Notes: generated by a model from the sequence alone, not told the origin. A stretch of DNA of 64,000 nt from Mycobacterium sp. D16Q14 (GCA_002013415.1 MAEX01000007.1:186001-250000); one strand, 5' to 3'. Shown: positions 1 to 11,823, counted from the first letter of the stretch. Numbers and translations: made by a program.

Positions 1-329
1 CCGATGATGTCTTCGTCGCCGTCGATGGTGCCGCGTGAGGAGATCATCTCGTTGAACGAAGCCACCGTCTTGAGCGCCTCGTCCACCGTCAACCCGATCA
101 CCTGATCGGTCAACACCGAGGTTGCGGCCTGGCTGATCGAGCATCCCTGCCCGTCATAGGAGACGTCGGCAATCTTGTTGTCATCCAAGGCAATCCGCAG
201 GGTTACCTCGTCTCCACAGGTGGGGTTGACGTGGTGCACTTCGGCCGCGAACGGCTCACGCAGCCCGCGGTGATGCGGACGCTTGTAGTGATCCAGGATG
301 ACTTCCTGATACATCTGCTCAAGGCGCAT
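1..329 (-). CDS. sufU: SufU-type Fe-S assembly protein, partial (3' end outside window)
   Basis: This is the first 109 or so residues of a SufU/NifU-like protein; the gene runs off the left edge, so its C-terminus is not visible. The protein accepts or relays sulfur from the cysteine desulfurase SufS. Visible hallmarks are the NPTCGD motif near residue 40, which carries a zinc-ligand Cys and Asp, and GQGCSIS near residue 65. The ATG lies six bases after the sufS stop, and a GGGGGA ribosome-binding site sits inside the end of sufS, so the two are translationally close. It is the last visible gene of the suf operon. Family assignment is firm; the missing tail is the only limit. Confidence 0.92.
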   Translation of the reverse strand, partial: MRLEQMYQEVILDHYKRPHHRGLREPFAAEVHHVNPTCGDEVTLRIALDDNKIADVSYDGQGCSISQAATSVLTDQVIGLTVDEALKTVASFNEMISSRGTIDGDEDII

Positions 330-335
330 GCTCGG

Positions 336-2383
<2,048 letters not shown>

Positions 2384-2397
2384 GAGTTGCTTTCTAT

Positions 2398-3558
2398 CTA
2401 CGAGTTGGTCTGGGCGAGTTCGTTTTCGATGGCCTCGGTAAGGCGATCTCGCACTGACTCGATTCCGATCCGGCCAATGATGTCCTGGAAGAAGCCGCGC
2501 ACCACCAGACGGCGCGCATCCTCCTCGGCAATACCGCGCGAGCGCAGGTAGAACAGCTGCTCGTCATCGAATCGTCCGGTCGCACTGGCGTGCCCGGCCC
2601 CGGCAATCTCGCCGGTCTCGATTTCGAGGTTGGGCACCGAGTCGGCCCGAGCGCCGTCGGTGAGGATCAGGTTGCGGTTCAGTTCGAAGGTGTCGGTTCC
2701 GGTTGCCTCAGCACGGATGAGCACGTCGCCGATCCAGACGGTATGCGCATCTGCTCGACCGGATTCGGGGTCTCCCTGCAACGCGCCCTTGTACGTGACA
2801 TGCGAACGGCAGTTGGGTTGAGCGTGATCGACCAGCAGCCGATGCTCGAAGAACTGACCGTCGTCGGCGTAGTAGAGACCGAGCAGCTCGGCGTCGCCTC
2901 CCGGGGCCTCGAACCGGACGGTGCCGGTGAGGCGAACCAGATCACCACCGAGCGTGACGGCGATATGGCGCAACACCGCGTCCTTGCCCAGCTTCGCGTG
3001 GTGCGCACTGACATGCACGGCGTCATCGGCCCAGTCGGCGATCGAGACGACGGTCAGTCGAGATGCGTCCTCGAGCAGGAATTCGACATTCTCGGCGTAT
3101 GTTCCGCTGCCGCGGTAGTCGACGACCACGAGCGACTCCGACAATTCAGCGGCTCGCACCTGCAAATGCCCATAGGCCACCTCGCCCGCGCCGGGACCAC
3201 TCACGGTGATCTCGATCGGGTCTGCGACCACAGCCTGCCTACCAACCGAGACGACGGTCGCGGATGGGAACGCGGAGTAGGCCTGTGCGGCAACGCGATC
3301 TGACGGAACCCCGCCCGTGCCGAGCCGTTCGTCGCCGCGATCGACCGTTTCGACGGTTACGCCGTCGCCGGCGGTGACTCCGATGGCCGGGTCGGCCGTC
3401 GCGACAGCCGATCCATCGTGCAGACCGCGCAAGCGGCGCAACGGGGTGAACCGCCACAGCTCGTCACGGCCGCCGGGAACCTCGAAGGCCTCGACGTCAT
3501 AGGAGCTGAACAGTTCGCCCTTGTTGGAGCCCTCGACAGCTTGAGTCAACTGCGTCAT
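2398..3558 (-). CDS. sufD: Fe-S assembly protein SufD
   Basis: SufD, 386 residues, a beta-helix scaffold subunit that pairs with SufB and SufC in cluster assembly. It shares with SufB the C-terminal pattern [13 protein letters not shown]...[10 protein letters not shown], typical of the SufBD core. The N-terminal part is more divergent, as usual for SufD. The ATG follows the sufB TAG stop by two bases, so translation is probably coupled. Neighbour order B-D-C-S-U matches other mycobacteria. Confidence 0.95.
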   Translation of the reverse strand: MTQLTQAVEGSNKGELFSSYDVEAFEVPGGRDELWRFTPLRRLRGLHDGSAVATADPAIGVTAGDGVTVETVDRGDERLGTGGVPSDRVAAQAYSAFPSATVVSVGRQAVVADPIEITVSGPGAGEVAYGHLQVRAAELSESLVVVDYRGSGTYAENVEFLLEDASRLTVVSIADWADDAVHVSAHHAKLGKDAVLRHIAVTLGGDLVRLTGTVRFEAPGGDAELLGLYYADDGQFFEHRLLVDHAQPNCRSHVTYKGALQGDPESGRADAHTVWIGDVLIRAEATGTDTFELNRNLILTDGARADSVPNLEIETGEIAGAGHASATGRFDDEQLFYLRSRGIAEEDARRLVVRGFFQDIIGRIGIESVRDRLTEAIENELAQTNS

Positions 3559-3560
3559 GA

Positions 3561-4988
3561 CTAACCGACCGAACCTTCCATTTGCAGCTCGATGAGCCGG
3601 TTGAGCTCAAGCGCGTACTCCATCGGCAGTTCCTTCGCGATCGGTTCGACGAACCCGCGCACCACCATGGCCATCGCTTCGTCCTCCGTCATACCGCGGC
3701 TCATCAGGTAGAACAACTGATCGTCACTGACCTTCGAGACGGTCGCCTCATGCCCCATGGTGACGTCATCTTCACGGATGTCCACGTACGGGTAGGTGTC
3801 GCTGCGGCTGATCGAGTCAACAAGCAGCGCATCGCATTTCACCGTTGAGCGGGAGCCGTGCGCCCCCTTGTTTACCTGGACCAGGCCACGGTAGGAGGCA
3901 CGACCGCCACCACGCGCCACCGACTTGGAGACGATGTTGCTCGACGTGTTCGGCGCCAGGTGCAGCATCTTGGCGCCAGTGTCTTGATGTTGTCCCTCGC
4001 CGGCGAAGGCGACCGACAACACCTCACCCTTGGCGTGTTCACCGGTCATCCACACGGCCGGGTACTTCATGGTGACCTTGGAGCCGATGTTGCCGTCAAC
4101 CCATTCCATGGTGGCCCCCGCCTCGGCGCGGGCCCGCTTGGTGACCAGGTTGAACACGTTGTTCGACCAGTTCTGGATGGTCGTGTAGCGGCAGCGCCCG
4201 CCCGGCTTGACGATGATTTCCACCACCGCCGAGTGCAGCGAATCAGACTTGTAGATCGGTGCGGTACATCCCTCGACGTAGTGCACGTAGGCGCCCTCGT
4301 CGACGATGATGAGCGTCCGCTCGAACTGGCCCATGTTCTCGGTGTTGATGCGGAAGTAGGCCTGCAGCGGGATATCGACCTTCACGCCCGGCGGCACGTA
4401 GATGAACGAGCCACCCGACCACACGGCGGTGTTGAGCGCGGAGAACTTATTGTCCCCGGCCGGGATCACGCTGCCGAAGTACTCCTTGAAGATCTCCGGG
4501 TGCTCACGCAGGCCCGAATCGGTGTCCAGGAAGATCACACCCTGGGCCTCGAGGTCCTCGCGGATCGAGTGGTAGACGACCTCCGACTCGTACTGTGCGG
4601 CAACTCCGGACACCAGGCGCTGCTTCTCAGCTTCGGGGATACCGAGGCGGTCATAGGTGTTCTTGATGTCGGCGGGCAGATCGTCCCACGTGGCAGCCTG
4701 CTTCTCGCTGGAGCGCACGAAGTACTTGATGTTGTCGAAGTGAATGCCCTCAAGGTTCGATCCCCAGTTCGGCATCGGCTTCTTGTCGAAGGTGCGCAGC
4801 GCCTTCAGGCGGATGTCGAGCATCCACTCGGGCTCGCTCTTCTTCGACGAGATGTCACGCACGACGGCCTCGGACAGACCGCGCTGCGCGCTGGCTCCGG
4901 CCGCGTCGGAGTCGGACCAGCCATAGCCGTAGTTGCCCAGTGACGCGATCGTCTCGTCCTGGGTCAGCACCTCACGCTCGAGGGTCAT
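3561..4988 (-). CDS. sufB: Fe-S assembly protein SufB
   Basis: SufB, 475 residues, the main scaffold on which the Fe-S cluster is built. The beta-helix core includes [22 protein letters not shown] and the C-terminal [17 protein letters not shown] segment. Some mycobacterial SufB proteins carry an intein (M. tuberculosis Rv1461 does). This one is intein-free: the length is normal and the core motifs are uninterrupted. The ATG overlaps the sufR stop in an ATGA arrangement. Confidence 0.97.
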   Translation of the reverse strand: MTLEREVLTQDETIASLGNYGYGWSDSDAAGASAQRGLSEAVVRDISSKKSEPEWMLDIRLKALRTFDKKPMPNWGSNLEGIHFDNIKYFVRSSEKQAATWDDLPADIKNTYDRLGIPEAEKQRLVSGVAAQYESEVVYHSIREDLEAQGVIFLDTDSGLREHPEIFKEYFGSVIPAGDNKFSALNTAVWSGGSFIYVPPGVKVDIPLQAYFRINTENMGQFERTLIIVDEGAYVHYVEGCTAPIYKSDSLHSAVVEIIVKPGGRCRYTTIQNWSNNVFNLVTKRARAEAGATMEWVDGNIGSKVTMKYPAVWMTGEHAKGEVLSVAFAGEGQHQDTGAKMLHLAPNTSSNIVSKSVARGGGRASYRGLVQVNKGAHGSRSTVKCDALLVDSISRSDTYPYVDIREDDVTMGHEATVSKVSDDQLFYLMSRGMTEDEAMAMVVRGFVEPIAKELPMEYALELNRLIELQMEGSVG

Positions 4989-5767
4989 CGTGACTCCTTA
5001 CTGGTCGTTGTATCCGGCGCGGGGCTGGGCGCCAGAGTTGTCGATACGTGCAGGGGAATATGCGTTGTGCAGGCACAGTCACCGTTGGCGATGGTGGCCA
5101 GCCGCTGTACGTGTGTTCCCAACACCTCAGCGAAGGCCTGCTGTTCCGCCTCGCAGAGTTCGGGGAACTCGGCAGCCACATGCGATACCGGACAGTGATG
5201 CTGACATATCTGCACACCGCTCGAGGACGCACCCGCTCCACCGACCCGCTGGGTGCTGGCTGCGTATCCGGCTTTGGTCAGCGCAACGGCCACCTGATCC
5301 ACCGCGGCCTCGGTGTCGTTGAACGGCACGCCGGCCGCGACATCGCTCAAGATCGAGTCAATGCGACGCCGCGCGAAGATCCGCACCGCGTCGTCGCCGC
5401 CGATCTCGCGCAGCTGGCGCATGGCGGCAGATGCCAGGTCGTCGTAGGCGTGGTTAAGCTTGGCGCGACCGTCCGCGGTGAGCTGGAACCGCTTGGCCGG
5501 GCGCCCTCGGCCGTTGTGCTGCCATGCGGCAGCCGGATTCGAGACGGCATCACCGGCCTCGATCAAAGCGTCGAGGTGGCGGCGCACCCCCTGCGGTGAA
5601 AGGCCGAGCTGTTCCCCGATCTCACCCGCGGTGACCGGGCCAGACTCCATGAGCAGCCGCACCACGGCGACACGTGTCTGGCCGTCATGTGACACGGCCG
5701 GGGCAGCGTCCAGCACCTGCGACGTCGCCGCAGCAGACGCCACCACAGAGGGCTGGCCGAATTTCAC
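4985..5767 (-). CDS. sufR: Fe-S sensing transcriptional regulator SufR
   Basis: A winged-helix repressor of the suf operon that carries a 4Fe-4S cluster. The N-terminal third is an ArsR/DeoR-like helix-turn-helix domain ([21 protein letters not shown] near residues 48-68). The C-terminal part has the cysteines expected to hold the cluster: C and C in ICQHHCPV, one in ELCEAE and the pair in GDCACT. I start the gene at the GTG at 5767 (KFGQPSVV...). The longer reading begins with a TTG at 5785 that lies upstream of the operator-like repeat, and I think it is less likely. The stop overlaps the sufB start. Autoregulation is inferred from the repeat on the start codon. Confidence 0.92.
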   Translation of the reverse strand: MKFGQPSVVASAAATSQVLDAAPAVSHDGQTRVAVVRLLMESGPVTAGEIGEQLGLSPQGVRRHLDALIEAGDAVSNPAAAWQHNGRGRPAKRFQLTADGRAKLNHAYDDLASAAMRQLREIGGDDAVRIFARRRIDSILSDVAAGVPFNDTEAAVDQVAVALTKAGYAASTQRVGGAGASSSGVQICQHHCPVSHVAAEFPELCEAEQQAFAEVLGTHVQRLATIANGDCACTTHIPLHVSTTLAPSPAPDTTTSKESR

Positions 5768-5778
5768 AACACCAGTGT
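5764..5778 (-). promoter_or_regulatory. Putative SufR operator
   Basis: Read on the minus strand, the site is ACACT-GGTGT-TGTGA. This fits the ACACT-N5-TGTGA inverted repeat that I recall being reported for mycobacterial SufR. It overlaps the proposed GTG start of sufR, so bound SufR would block transcription of the whole operon. The match is seen directly in the sequence; the function is inferred. Confidence 0.72.
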
Positions 5779-5900
5779 GACGCAATTCGGAATGCCACGT
5801 CTAGCAAGGGTTACCTATGTTGAGCGCCATCCTGTCGGCAGGACAGGCCCTGCCCGGCTGGTTCCACGGAGCGGGCAGGACGGGCCGATACGCTGCTGGC

Positions 5901-7691
5901 GTGTCGGTACGTGGTCAGTGGCTGAGTTCGTCGCTGTCGTATCTGCATGATGACGAGCGTTCGTCGGCCCCGCTCAATGAGCGTGAGCTCACAGCCATGA
6001 ACCGAACTCGCCTGTTCGGAGCCACCGGAACAGCGCTCATGGCCATCGGCGCGCTCGGCGCCGGCGCGCGACCCGTCATCCAAGATCCGATCTTCGGGGT
6101 CCGGCTTCTCAACCTGCCGTCGCGCATTCAGACAGTCTCCCTGACGATGACAACCACCGGCGCCGTGATGATGACGTTGGCCTGGCTCATGTTGGGGCGC
6201 TTCGCCATCGGCAGCCTGCGCAACAAAAACGCCAACGGTGAACGGGGACCGGTACGCAGGATGTCCCGCGGCCAGCTGGACCGAACCCTGCTGTTGTGGA
6301 TTTTGCCGCTGCTCCTAGCGCCTCCGATGTATTCCAAAGACGTGTACTCGTATCTGGCGCAGAGCCAGATTGCGCGGCTCGGCAAGGATCCCTACACGGA
6401 AGGCCCGGCCTCGGCGCTCGGCCTGGACCATGTGTTCACCCTCTCGGTGCCCAGCATGTGGCGGGAAACAGCAGCGCCATACGGTCCGCTGTTCCTATGG
6501 ATCGGCAAGGGCATCTCACGGCTGACCGGTGATGACATCGTCGCCGGAGCGCTGTGTCACCGGCTTGTCGAACTACTCGGGGTGCTGCTCATCATCTGGG
6601 CGACACCGCGTCTAGCCCAGCGCTGCGGCGTCGCGGAGGTCAGCGCGCTGTGGCTGGGCGCCGCCAATCCGCTGCTGCTGATGCACCTTGTCGCGGGAAT
6701 CCACAACGAGGCGCTGATGCTGGGCCTGATGTTGGCTGGTGCCGAGCTGGCGATGCGCGGTGTCGATTCGGCACGACCGCTCGCTGGAGTGATCCCCAGG
6801 GTGAATCCTTCGGGGCCACGCACGCGTGTCGAATGGGCTACCTGGGCGCCGCTGGGCAACCTGCTGGCCGGGACAGTGCTGATCACCGCATCATCACAGG
6901 TCAAACTCCCCTCGCTGCTGGCTCTGGGCTTTGTCGGTATGGCCCTGGCTCGCCGATGGGGCGGCATCCACGGGTTAGTACGGGCGGGGACGCTGCTCGG
7001 AGTCGTGGCGGGTGCCGGAATGGTGCTCATCGCCTGGGCGAGCGGTCTCGGTTTTGGCTGGATGTTCACATTGGATACCGCCTCTCAGGTGCGTAGTTGG
7101 ATGTCACCCCCCACCCTCGTGGCATTAGGAACCGGGCAGATTGGGATTCTGCTCGGACTCGGCGACCACACCACCGCCATCTTGTCGCTGACCCGCGGTA
7201 TCGGTATCGGCATCATCGGCGTCGCGGTGTCCTGGCTGCTGCTGGTCGTGCTGCGCGGACGCCTGCACCCCGTGGGCGGGCTGGGTGTCGCCCTGGGCAT
7301 CACGGTGCTGCTGTTTCCGGTGGTGCAGCCCTGGTACCTGCTGTGGGCAATCATCCCACTGGCCGCGTGGGCTACCCGCCCCGCTTTCCGTGGGACGGCA
7401 ATCGGCATCACCCTGCTCGTAGGCATTTTCGGGCCGACCGCCAACGGCGACAGGTTCGCGCTGTTCCAGATAATCGACGCAACGGTGGCGAGCGCCATCA
7501 TCGCGCTCCTGCTCATCGCTATCACGCACGACTATCTGCCGTGGCGTCGGCTGCCTAACGGTGACGAAGCCGCGCCGCTTACGCTGACTGACCGTGACGC
7601 AACCACCGACAAGGACAGCACCCCCGGTGCGGATGCGGTCGGTGACGAAGCGATACGGGACAACGACCGCACTCCGCAACCTCGACCTTGA
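5901..7691 (+). CDS. mptB: Alpha-(1->6)-mannosyltransferase MptB
   Basis: A polytopic GT-C glycosyltransferase (about 596 residues) matching mycobacterial MptB (Rv1459c), which starts the mannan core of lipomannan and lipoarabinomannan using polyprenyl-phosphomannose. Many hydrophobic helices alternate with short loops; the first loop after the initial helices contains the acidic and aromatic residues PMYSKDVYSYLAQ, typical of GT-C enzymes. The open frame reaches back to 5817, but the conserved N-terminus (RTRLFGATGTALMAIG) and homologue length favour the GTG at 5901. The tail (DKDSTPGADAVGDEA) is charged and overlaps the next gene by 98 bases. It is divergent from sufR. Confidence 0.88.
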   Translation: MSVRGQWLSSSLSYLHDDERSSAPLNERELTAMNRTRLFGATGTALMAIGALGAGARPVIQDPIFGVRLLNLPSRIQTVSLTMTTTGAVMMTLAWLMLGRFAIGSLRNKNANGERGPVRRMSRGQLDRTLLLWILPLLLAPPMYSKDVYSYLAQSQIARLGKDPYTEGPASALGLDHVFTLSVPSMWRETAAPYGPLFLWIGKGISRLTGDDIVAGALCHRLVELLGVLLIIWATPRLAQRCGVAEVSALWLGAANPLLLMHLVAGIHNEALMLGLMLAGAELAMRGVDSARPLAGVIPRVNPSGPRTRVEWATWAPLGNLLAGTVLITASSQVKLPSLLALGFVGMALARRWGGIHGLVRAGTLLGVVAGAGMVLIAWASGLGFGWMFTLDTASQVRSWMSPPTLVALGTGQIGILLGLGDHTTAILSLTRGIGIGIIGVAVSWLLLVVLRGRLHPVGGLGVALGITVLLFPVVQPWYLLWAIIPLAAWATRPAFRGTAIGITLLVGIFGPTANGDRFALFQIIDATVASAIIALLLIAITHDYLPWRRLPNGDEAAPLTLTDRDATTDKDSTPGADAVGDEAIRDNDRTPQPRP

Positions 7692-8532
7692 GGTAGAGCA
7701 GGCCCAGGTCTTCGCACTGCTCGGCCCCAACGGTGCCGGGAAAACCACGACCGTCGAATTGTGCGAGGGCTTCTTGCATCCCGACGAGGGCACCGTCGAG
7801 GTGCTGGGCATGGATCCGGTCGCGAAGAACTCTGCGGTGCGCGCACGTATCGGCGTGATGCTGCAGGGCGGCGGCGCCTACCCCACCGCACGGGCCAGCG
7901 AGATGCTCGGTCTCGTAGCCTCATACTCCGCTAATCCGCTTGACCCGCAATGGCTTCTGGACACTCTTGGGCTGACAGACGCCGCGCGCACCCCCTATCG
8001 GCGCCTGTCCGGAGGGCAGCAGCAGCGCCTCGCACTGGCATGCGCGCTGGTGGGCCGGCCCGAGCTGGTGTTCCTCGACGAGCCGACCGCCGGTATGGAC
8101 GCTCACGCTCGGCTGGTGGTGTGGGAACTCATCGATTGCCTGCGGCGCGATGGCGTCTCGGTGGTGCTGACCACGCACCATATGAAAGAGGCCGAGGAGC
8201 TTGCCGACCAGCTGATGATCATCGACCACGGCGCGGTGGTGGCCGCCGGTACACCATCGGAGTTGATGCAGTCCGGTGCCGAAAACCAGCTACGCTTCTC
8301 GGCCCCGCCGCGACTGGACCTGACGCTCCTCACCTCGGCGCTGCCCGAGGGATACAAGGTCGCCGAGGTGACCCCAGGAGAGTACCGGGTCGAGGGGGTC
8401 GTCGACCCGCAGGTGCTGGCCACCGTCACCGCGTGGTGTGCCCGGATGGATGTGCTGACCACCGACCTACGGGTGGAGAAACGGAGCCTGGAGGACGTGT
8501 TCCTGGAGCTGACCGGGCGGGAGTTGCGATGA
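7594..8532 (+). CDS. ABC exporter ATP-binding protein, DrrA-like
   Basis: A 312-residue ABC ATPase of the drug/lipid exporter type (homologue of Rv1458c). Walker A GPNGAGKTT, signature RLSGGQQQRLALA and Walker B LVFLDEPTAGMD are intact. The C-terminal 80 or so residues form the extra domain seen in DrrA/NodI-like ATPases, ending SLEDVFLELTGREL. The GTG start lies 98 bases inside mptB; homologues begin similarly before PPVRM...VTKRYG, so I keep it. The stop overlaps the permease start (ATGA). Substrate is unknown; the position next to mptB and near ctaA is conserved in M. tuberculosis. Confidence 0.9.
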   Translation: MTQPPTRTAPPVRMRSVTKRYGTTTALRNLDLEVEQAQVFALLGPNGAGKTTTVELCEGFLHPDEGTVEVLGMDPVAKNSAVRARIGVMLQGGGAYPTARASEMLGLVASYSANPLDPQWLLDTLGLTDAARTPYRRLSGGQQQRLALACALVGRPELVFLDEPTAGMDAHARLVVWELIDCLRRDGVSVVLTTHHMKEAEELADQLMIIDHGAVVAAGTPSELMQSGAENQLRFSAPPRLDLTLLTSALPEGYKVAEVTPGEYRVEGVVDPQVLATVTAWCARMDVLTTDLRVEKRSLEDVFLELTGRELR

Positions 8533-9323
8533 GCGAGATGACCCCACGGTTTGCCCCGGGCACCTTCGCCCCAGACCCACGCCCCAGCGCCGTACACACC
8601 ATGCTGTTCGCACAGTTCTGGCTGGAACTCAAGCTACTGCTCCGCAACGGCGAACAGCTGCTGCTCACCATGTTCATCCCAATCACGCTGCTCATCGGAC
8701 TGACGCTGCTGCCGCTGGGCCAGTTCCCCGGCTCGCGTACCGACATCTTCGTGCCCGCCATCATGGCGCTCGCCGTCATCTCCACCGCCTTCACCGGACA
8801 GGCCATCGCCGTCGGGTTTGACCGCCGCTATGGTGCGCTGAAACGCTTGGGCGCCACCGCATTACCCGTGTGGGGCATCATCGCCGGCAAGGCACTCGCT
8901 GTCGTCACGGTGGTGGTCCTGCAGGCCGCGGTCATCGGGGCGATCGGTGGCGCGCTGGGCTGGCGCCCACATCCGGTGGGGCTGTTGCTCGGCGCCGTGA
9001 TCATCGCCATCGGCACCGCGACGTTCGCGGCGATGGGCCTCCTACTCGGCGGCACACTGCGCGCGGAAATCGTACTGGCCCTTGCGAATCTGCTGTGGTT
9101 CATCTTCGCCGGGCTGGGGGCGCTGACGCTGGAAGACGGTCGCACCACCGATGCGATCCCCCACGCGGTGGTGCTGCTGGCTCGGCTGTCCCCCTCCGGC
9201 GCCCTCTCCGAGGCACTGGCGGCCGCGATGACCCTGTCGGTGGACTGGTTCGCGCTCGCCGTGCTGGCCGTGTGGGGCACGTTCTCCGGATACAGTGCGC
9301 TGCGCTGGTTCCGATTCACCTGA
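8529..9323 (+). CDS. ABC-2 type exporter permease
   Basis: A 264-residue integral membrane protein with about six hydrophobic helices (for example LLLTMFIPITLLIGLTLL and LGAVIIAIGTATFAAMGLLL), typical of ABC-2 permeases that pair with DrrA-like ATPases. The ATG at 8529 overlaps the ATPase stop, so the two are coupled and probably form one exporter. It corresponds to Rv1457c. The transported molecule cannot be read from the sequence; drug, lipid or heme-related roles have no direct support here. Confidence 0.88.
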   Translation: MSEMTPRFAPGTFAPDPRPSAVHTMLFAQFWLELKLLLRNGEQLLLTMFIPITLLIGLTLLPLGQFPGSRTDIFVPAIMALAVISTAFTGQAIAVGFDRRYGALKRLGATALPVWGIIAGKALAVVTVVVLQAAVIGAIGGALGWRPHPVGLLLGAVIIAIGTATFAAMGLLLGGTLRAEIVLALANLLWFIFAGLGALTLEDGRTTDAIPHAVVLLARLSPSGALSEALAAAMTLSVDWFALAVLAVWGTFSGYSALRWFRFT

Positions 9324-9378
9324 GCCGACGAGATCGGGACAGGCGACCGGCCCAGCAAAGACCCCGTACGCTCCCGCT

Positions 9379-9825
9379 ATGGCGGATATCGCGGTGGCCC
9401 TGGACCGCTTCGTGGCTGCGTTCAACACCAGTGATCTGGACCTGGTCATGGAACATTTCGCCGATGACGCCGAGTACCTCCCGGGCGACGGGTCGCGGCA
9501 TGTCGGATTGGCCGCCATTCGGCGCGAATTCGAACCGCAGTTCACGGGCGCCTACGGCGCCATGACATTCGACGAGCACGACCGGCTGATCGATCAGTCC
9601 GCACGCAAGGCGACCATTCGGTGGACATGCCGTCACGACATCCGCGCACGCCAGTCCCGCAGTCGACTGCTTGCTGTGGCGACCCGCCTCGCCGCCATTG
9701 CCGTCCCTCGTTTTGGATGGGAAGGCTTGGACGTCTTCCACTTCGACGCCGACGGCAAGATCACCGGCAAGTACTCGTACTCCAATTACGTAGTACCCAG
9801 GATCAGCCGGCGACTCGCCGGCTGA
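9379..9825 (+). CDS. SnoaL/NTF2-like protein
   Basis: A 148-residue protein with a SnoaL-like (NTF2 fold) pattern: an N-terminal helix pair (ALDRFVAAFNTSDLDLVMEHFADDAEYL), a glycine-containing loop and C-terminal strands (DVFHFDADGKITGKYSYSNY). Such proteins can be small isomerases, hydrolases or ligand-binding proteins, and the sequence does not decide between them. The ATG at 9379 lies 55 bases after the permease stop. It faces the tetR gene tail to tail. Confidence 0.75.
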   Translation: MADIAVALDRFVAAFNTSDLDLVMEHFADDAEYLPGDGSRHVGLAAIRREFEPQFTGAYGAMTFDEHDRLIDQSARKATIRWTCRHDIRARQSRSRLLAVATRLAAIAVPRFGWEGLDVFHFDADGKITGKYSYSNYVVPRISRRLAG

Positions 9826-9853
9826 TCCTCCCACGCATGCCGATGACTCGCTC

Positions 9854-10417
9854 TCAGCGAGGGGCCGCCCGCAGTGCCCGGTACGCGGCCCGACCGACGA
9901 TATCCGCCAGGTCCGTTGCGGACCATCGCGGTTCGGGACCGAGCATCAACCGTATCGCTCCCTCGCCGATCGCCAGGAGTGTTTCAACCAGCGGGGGCAT
10001 GACGAAATCGACATCGCGGACCTGCCACCGCTGCAGCAGGGGTCGCATGACTTCGCAGATCTGCGCCCGAATCTGCGCCCGGCCCTGCGAAATAGCCTCT
10101 GCAAGAACGGGATCTGACTGCGCTGCCGCGATGATCTGCCATGAGGCAGGGCGTGCGGCAACGTCGCCCAACAGAGCTGCGAAACCGTCGACGAACATCT
10201 GCTCGACGGAGCCCGTCCGCTGTGGCGGAAGGATGGCACGCAAGCTGGTGAGAGCCAACCGCGTCTCGCGTTCCAACAGTTGCATCAGTACCTCGCTTCG
10301 CCCGTTGTAGCACGCATACACAACGGGGCGAGTGACGCCCATGCGCGTGGCGATGGCAGCCATCGTCACATTCGCCACGCCCTGTTCAGCCGTGATCTGC
10401 AGGGCCGTATCCAGCAC
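9854..10417 (-). CDS. TetR family transcriptional regulator
   Basis: A TetR-type repressor of 187 residues. The DNA-binding helix-turn-helix is in the first 45 residues (VTMAAIATRMGVTRPVVYACYNGRSEVL). The rest is a helical ligand domain of unknown specificity. The only usable start in this frame is the GTG at 10417; an in-frame TAG lies upstream, so the protein is short at its N-terminus for a TetR. It is the last gene of a minus-strand set with the small membrane protein and the MpaB-type oxygenase, and it probably controls that set through the two palindromes at 11847-11887. Confidence 0.85.
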   Translation of the reverse strand: MLDTALQITAEQGVANVTMAAIATRMGVTRPVVYACYNGRSEVLMQLLERETRLALTSLRAILPPQRTGSVEQMFVDGFAALLGDVAARPASWQIIAAAQSDPVLAEAISQGRAQIRAQICEVMRPLLQRWQVRDVDFVMPPLVETLLAIGEGAIRLMLGPEPRWSATDLADIVGRAAYRALRAAPR

Positions 10418-10516
10418 CTGCGCCCGCCGCCGCTCCGGTCCAAGATGTTCGGCCCGGGCACGTGGATTGGTCGAGGCTGGCGGCGCAGTGACGGTGTCCT
10501 CCTACGACTGGCCCGG

Positions 10517-10732
10517 CTACTGCAGATACACGTTGGCGATGATGAGCACCGGCCAGGCGACTATTTCTCCCAGCATAGAGAAGAGCTTGTCCAATCCGGT
10601 GAGTTGTTCAAGGTGGTCACGGTGGGTCATTGCCCAAATCAACCCGATCACCAAGTACGGCACACCGACGACTATCACCAGATAGACGAGCTGGCGGATG
10701 CTGAGGCGACGGTCGAGCAGGTCCTTGATCAT
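10517..10732 (-). CDS. Small membrane protein
   Basis: About 71 residues with two hydrophobic stretches, LVYLVIVVGVPYLVIGLIWAM and GEIVAWPVLIIANVYL, and a charged loop between them. An earlier ATG at 10753 overlaps the stop of the oxygenase gene. I prefer the ATG at 10732 because AGAAGGAA lies eight bases before it. No family is recognised. Its place between the MpaB-type oxygenase and the TetR gene suggests it helps membrane placement or activity of the oxygenase; that is inference only. Confidence 0.7.
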   Translation of the reverse strand: MIKDLLDRRLSIRQLVYLVIVVGVPYLVIGLIWAMTHRDHLEQLTGLDKLFSMLGEIVAWPVLIIANVYLQ

Positions 10733-10749
10733 GGTGTGTTCCTTCTGAA

Positions 10750-11823
10750 TCATCCAACGGTGCCGAGAATCGGCTCGGACTCTCTAATTCCCTCGTCGCT
10801 GGGAGCTTGTCCCTCTCCGAATACGCGAGCTCGCTGCCGTTCCCGGAGTTCGTGGTGCGCCCGACTCGGAATCTCATAGCCGTAGAGTTCCTGCGCCTCC
10901 CTGGGCGTCATGGTGATCGGACTTTTCGGCGGTACCGAGAGCAAAACGCGTGCGCCGATGGGCACGGTGGCAGGTGAGATCAGCCGCAGCAGGATCAACT
11001 GCAGCCGCTTGCTCATGCTGATCGCCGTGAAGGCGGCACTTATCGGTGGCACGATCGCCGCGTCGAGCAGCGGGGCAACGCTGAGCCCGGCCATCTCCCG
11101 CATCCACCGAGGCATGGTCGCCAAGGTGCCCCGGCGCAAAAACCAGGTGATCACCTTGGTGAACGGCCGCAACAGAAGTGGCATCGGCGGCAGCATCACC
11201 TCGGCGCTGAGCAAGTGCCGCATCGCCTGCCGGGCGATATCAGAGCCGATGAGCTGTGGCCGCATCTTTTCGAAGTACTCGCTTATCCCCTCGCGCGTTC
11301 GGGGGATATCGCCCGGGTCGCACGTCTGCAATTCCGCCGCGCGGGCACATTCATCCCAGAACTGCGCTTCGTCCTCGTAAGAAAGCCGCCCTGGGCCGTA
11401 CTTCTCGTAGGCGAGCAGAATCGAATGCCAGGCCGTGAGGTGGATCCACAACTGGGAATCGGGATTGTTCGCGTCGTAGTTCTCACCGGTGACCGGGTCG
11501 AGGCCGATGGCCTTGGAATGAATCTTGACCAGGACATCTGCCGCTTTCGCCGTCGACCTGCTGTCATCAAAGGCAACCATCGCGAAGTACCGCAAGGTTC
11601 GGTCGTAACGAGTCCGGGGCCGCGCATAGATCTCATGCGTCTTGTCCACGGCCGCGATCAATCCGGGATCAAGTTCCTCGATCACCACGGCGCGCTGAAA
11701 TCCAATGGACAGCGACGTCGGGTAGCTCCACACACGCCACGACACCGATTCAGGACCAAAGAAGCCGTAGTCCTCAGCAGGTTCAACCTTCGGTAGCGAC
11801 AGCCACTCCCGGATCACACTCAC
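10750..11823 (-). CDS. Oxygenase MpaB family protein (DUF2236)
   Basis: A 357-residue protein of the MpaB/rubber-oxygenase-like family (DUF2236), which includes heme-dependent oxygenases. The family pattern is seen in RPRTRYDRTLRYFAMVAFDD, the HLTAWHSILLAYEKYG region and YEDEAQFWDE; histidines and arginines in these blocks are candidate heme contacts. A hydrophobic segment lies near residues 215-240. The GTG start has GGGAG seven bases upstream. It is the first gene of a set with a small membrane protein and TetR, directly behind a double palindrome. Substrate unknown; mycobacterial members are often TetR-linked and lipid-related. Confidence 0.85.
   Translation of the reverse strand: MSVIREWLSLPKVEPAEDYGFFGPESVSWRVWSYPTSLSIGFQRAVVIEELDPGLIAAVDKTHEIYARPRTRYDRTLRYFAMVAFDDSRSTAKAADVLVKIHSKAIGLDPVTGENYDANNPDSQLWIHLTAWHSILLAYEKYGPGRLSYEDEAQFWDECARAAELQTCDPGDIPRTREGISEYFEKMRPQLIGSDIARQAMRHLLSAEVMLPPMPLLLRPFTKVITWFLRRGTLATMPRWMREMAGLSVAPLLDAAIVPPISAAFTAISMSKRLQLILLRLISPATVPIGARVLLSVPPKSPITMTPREAQELYGYEIPSRAHHELRERQRARVFGEGQAPSDEGIRESEPILGTVG

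Noticed and set aside
4741..4765. GGTTCGATCCC-like tRNA T-loop sequence
   Set aside because: It lies inside sufB coding sequence and no acceptor stem or anticodon arm can be built around it.
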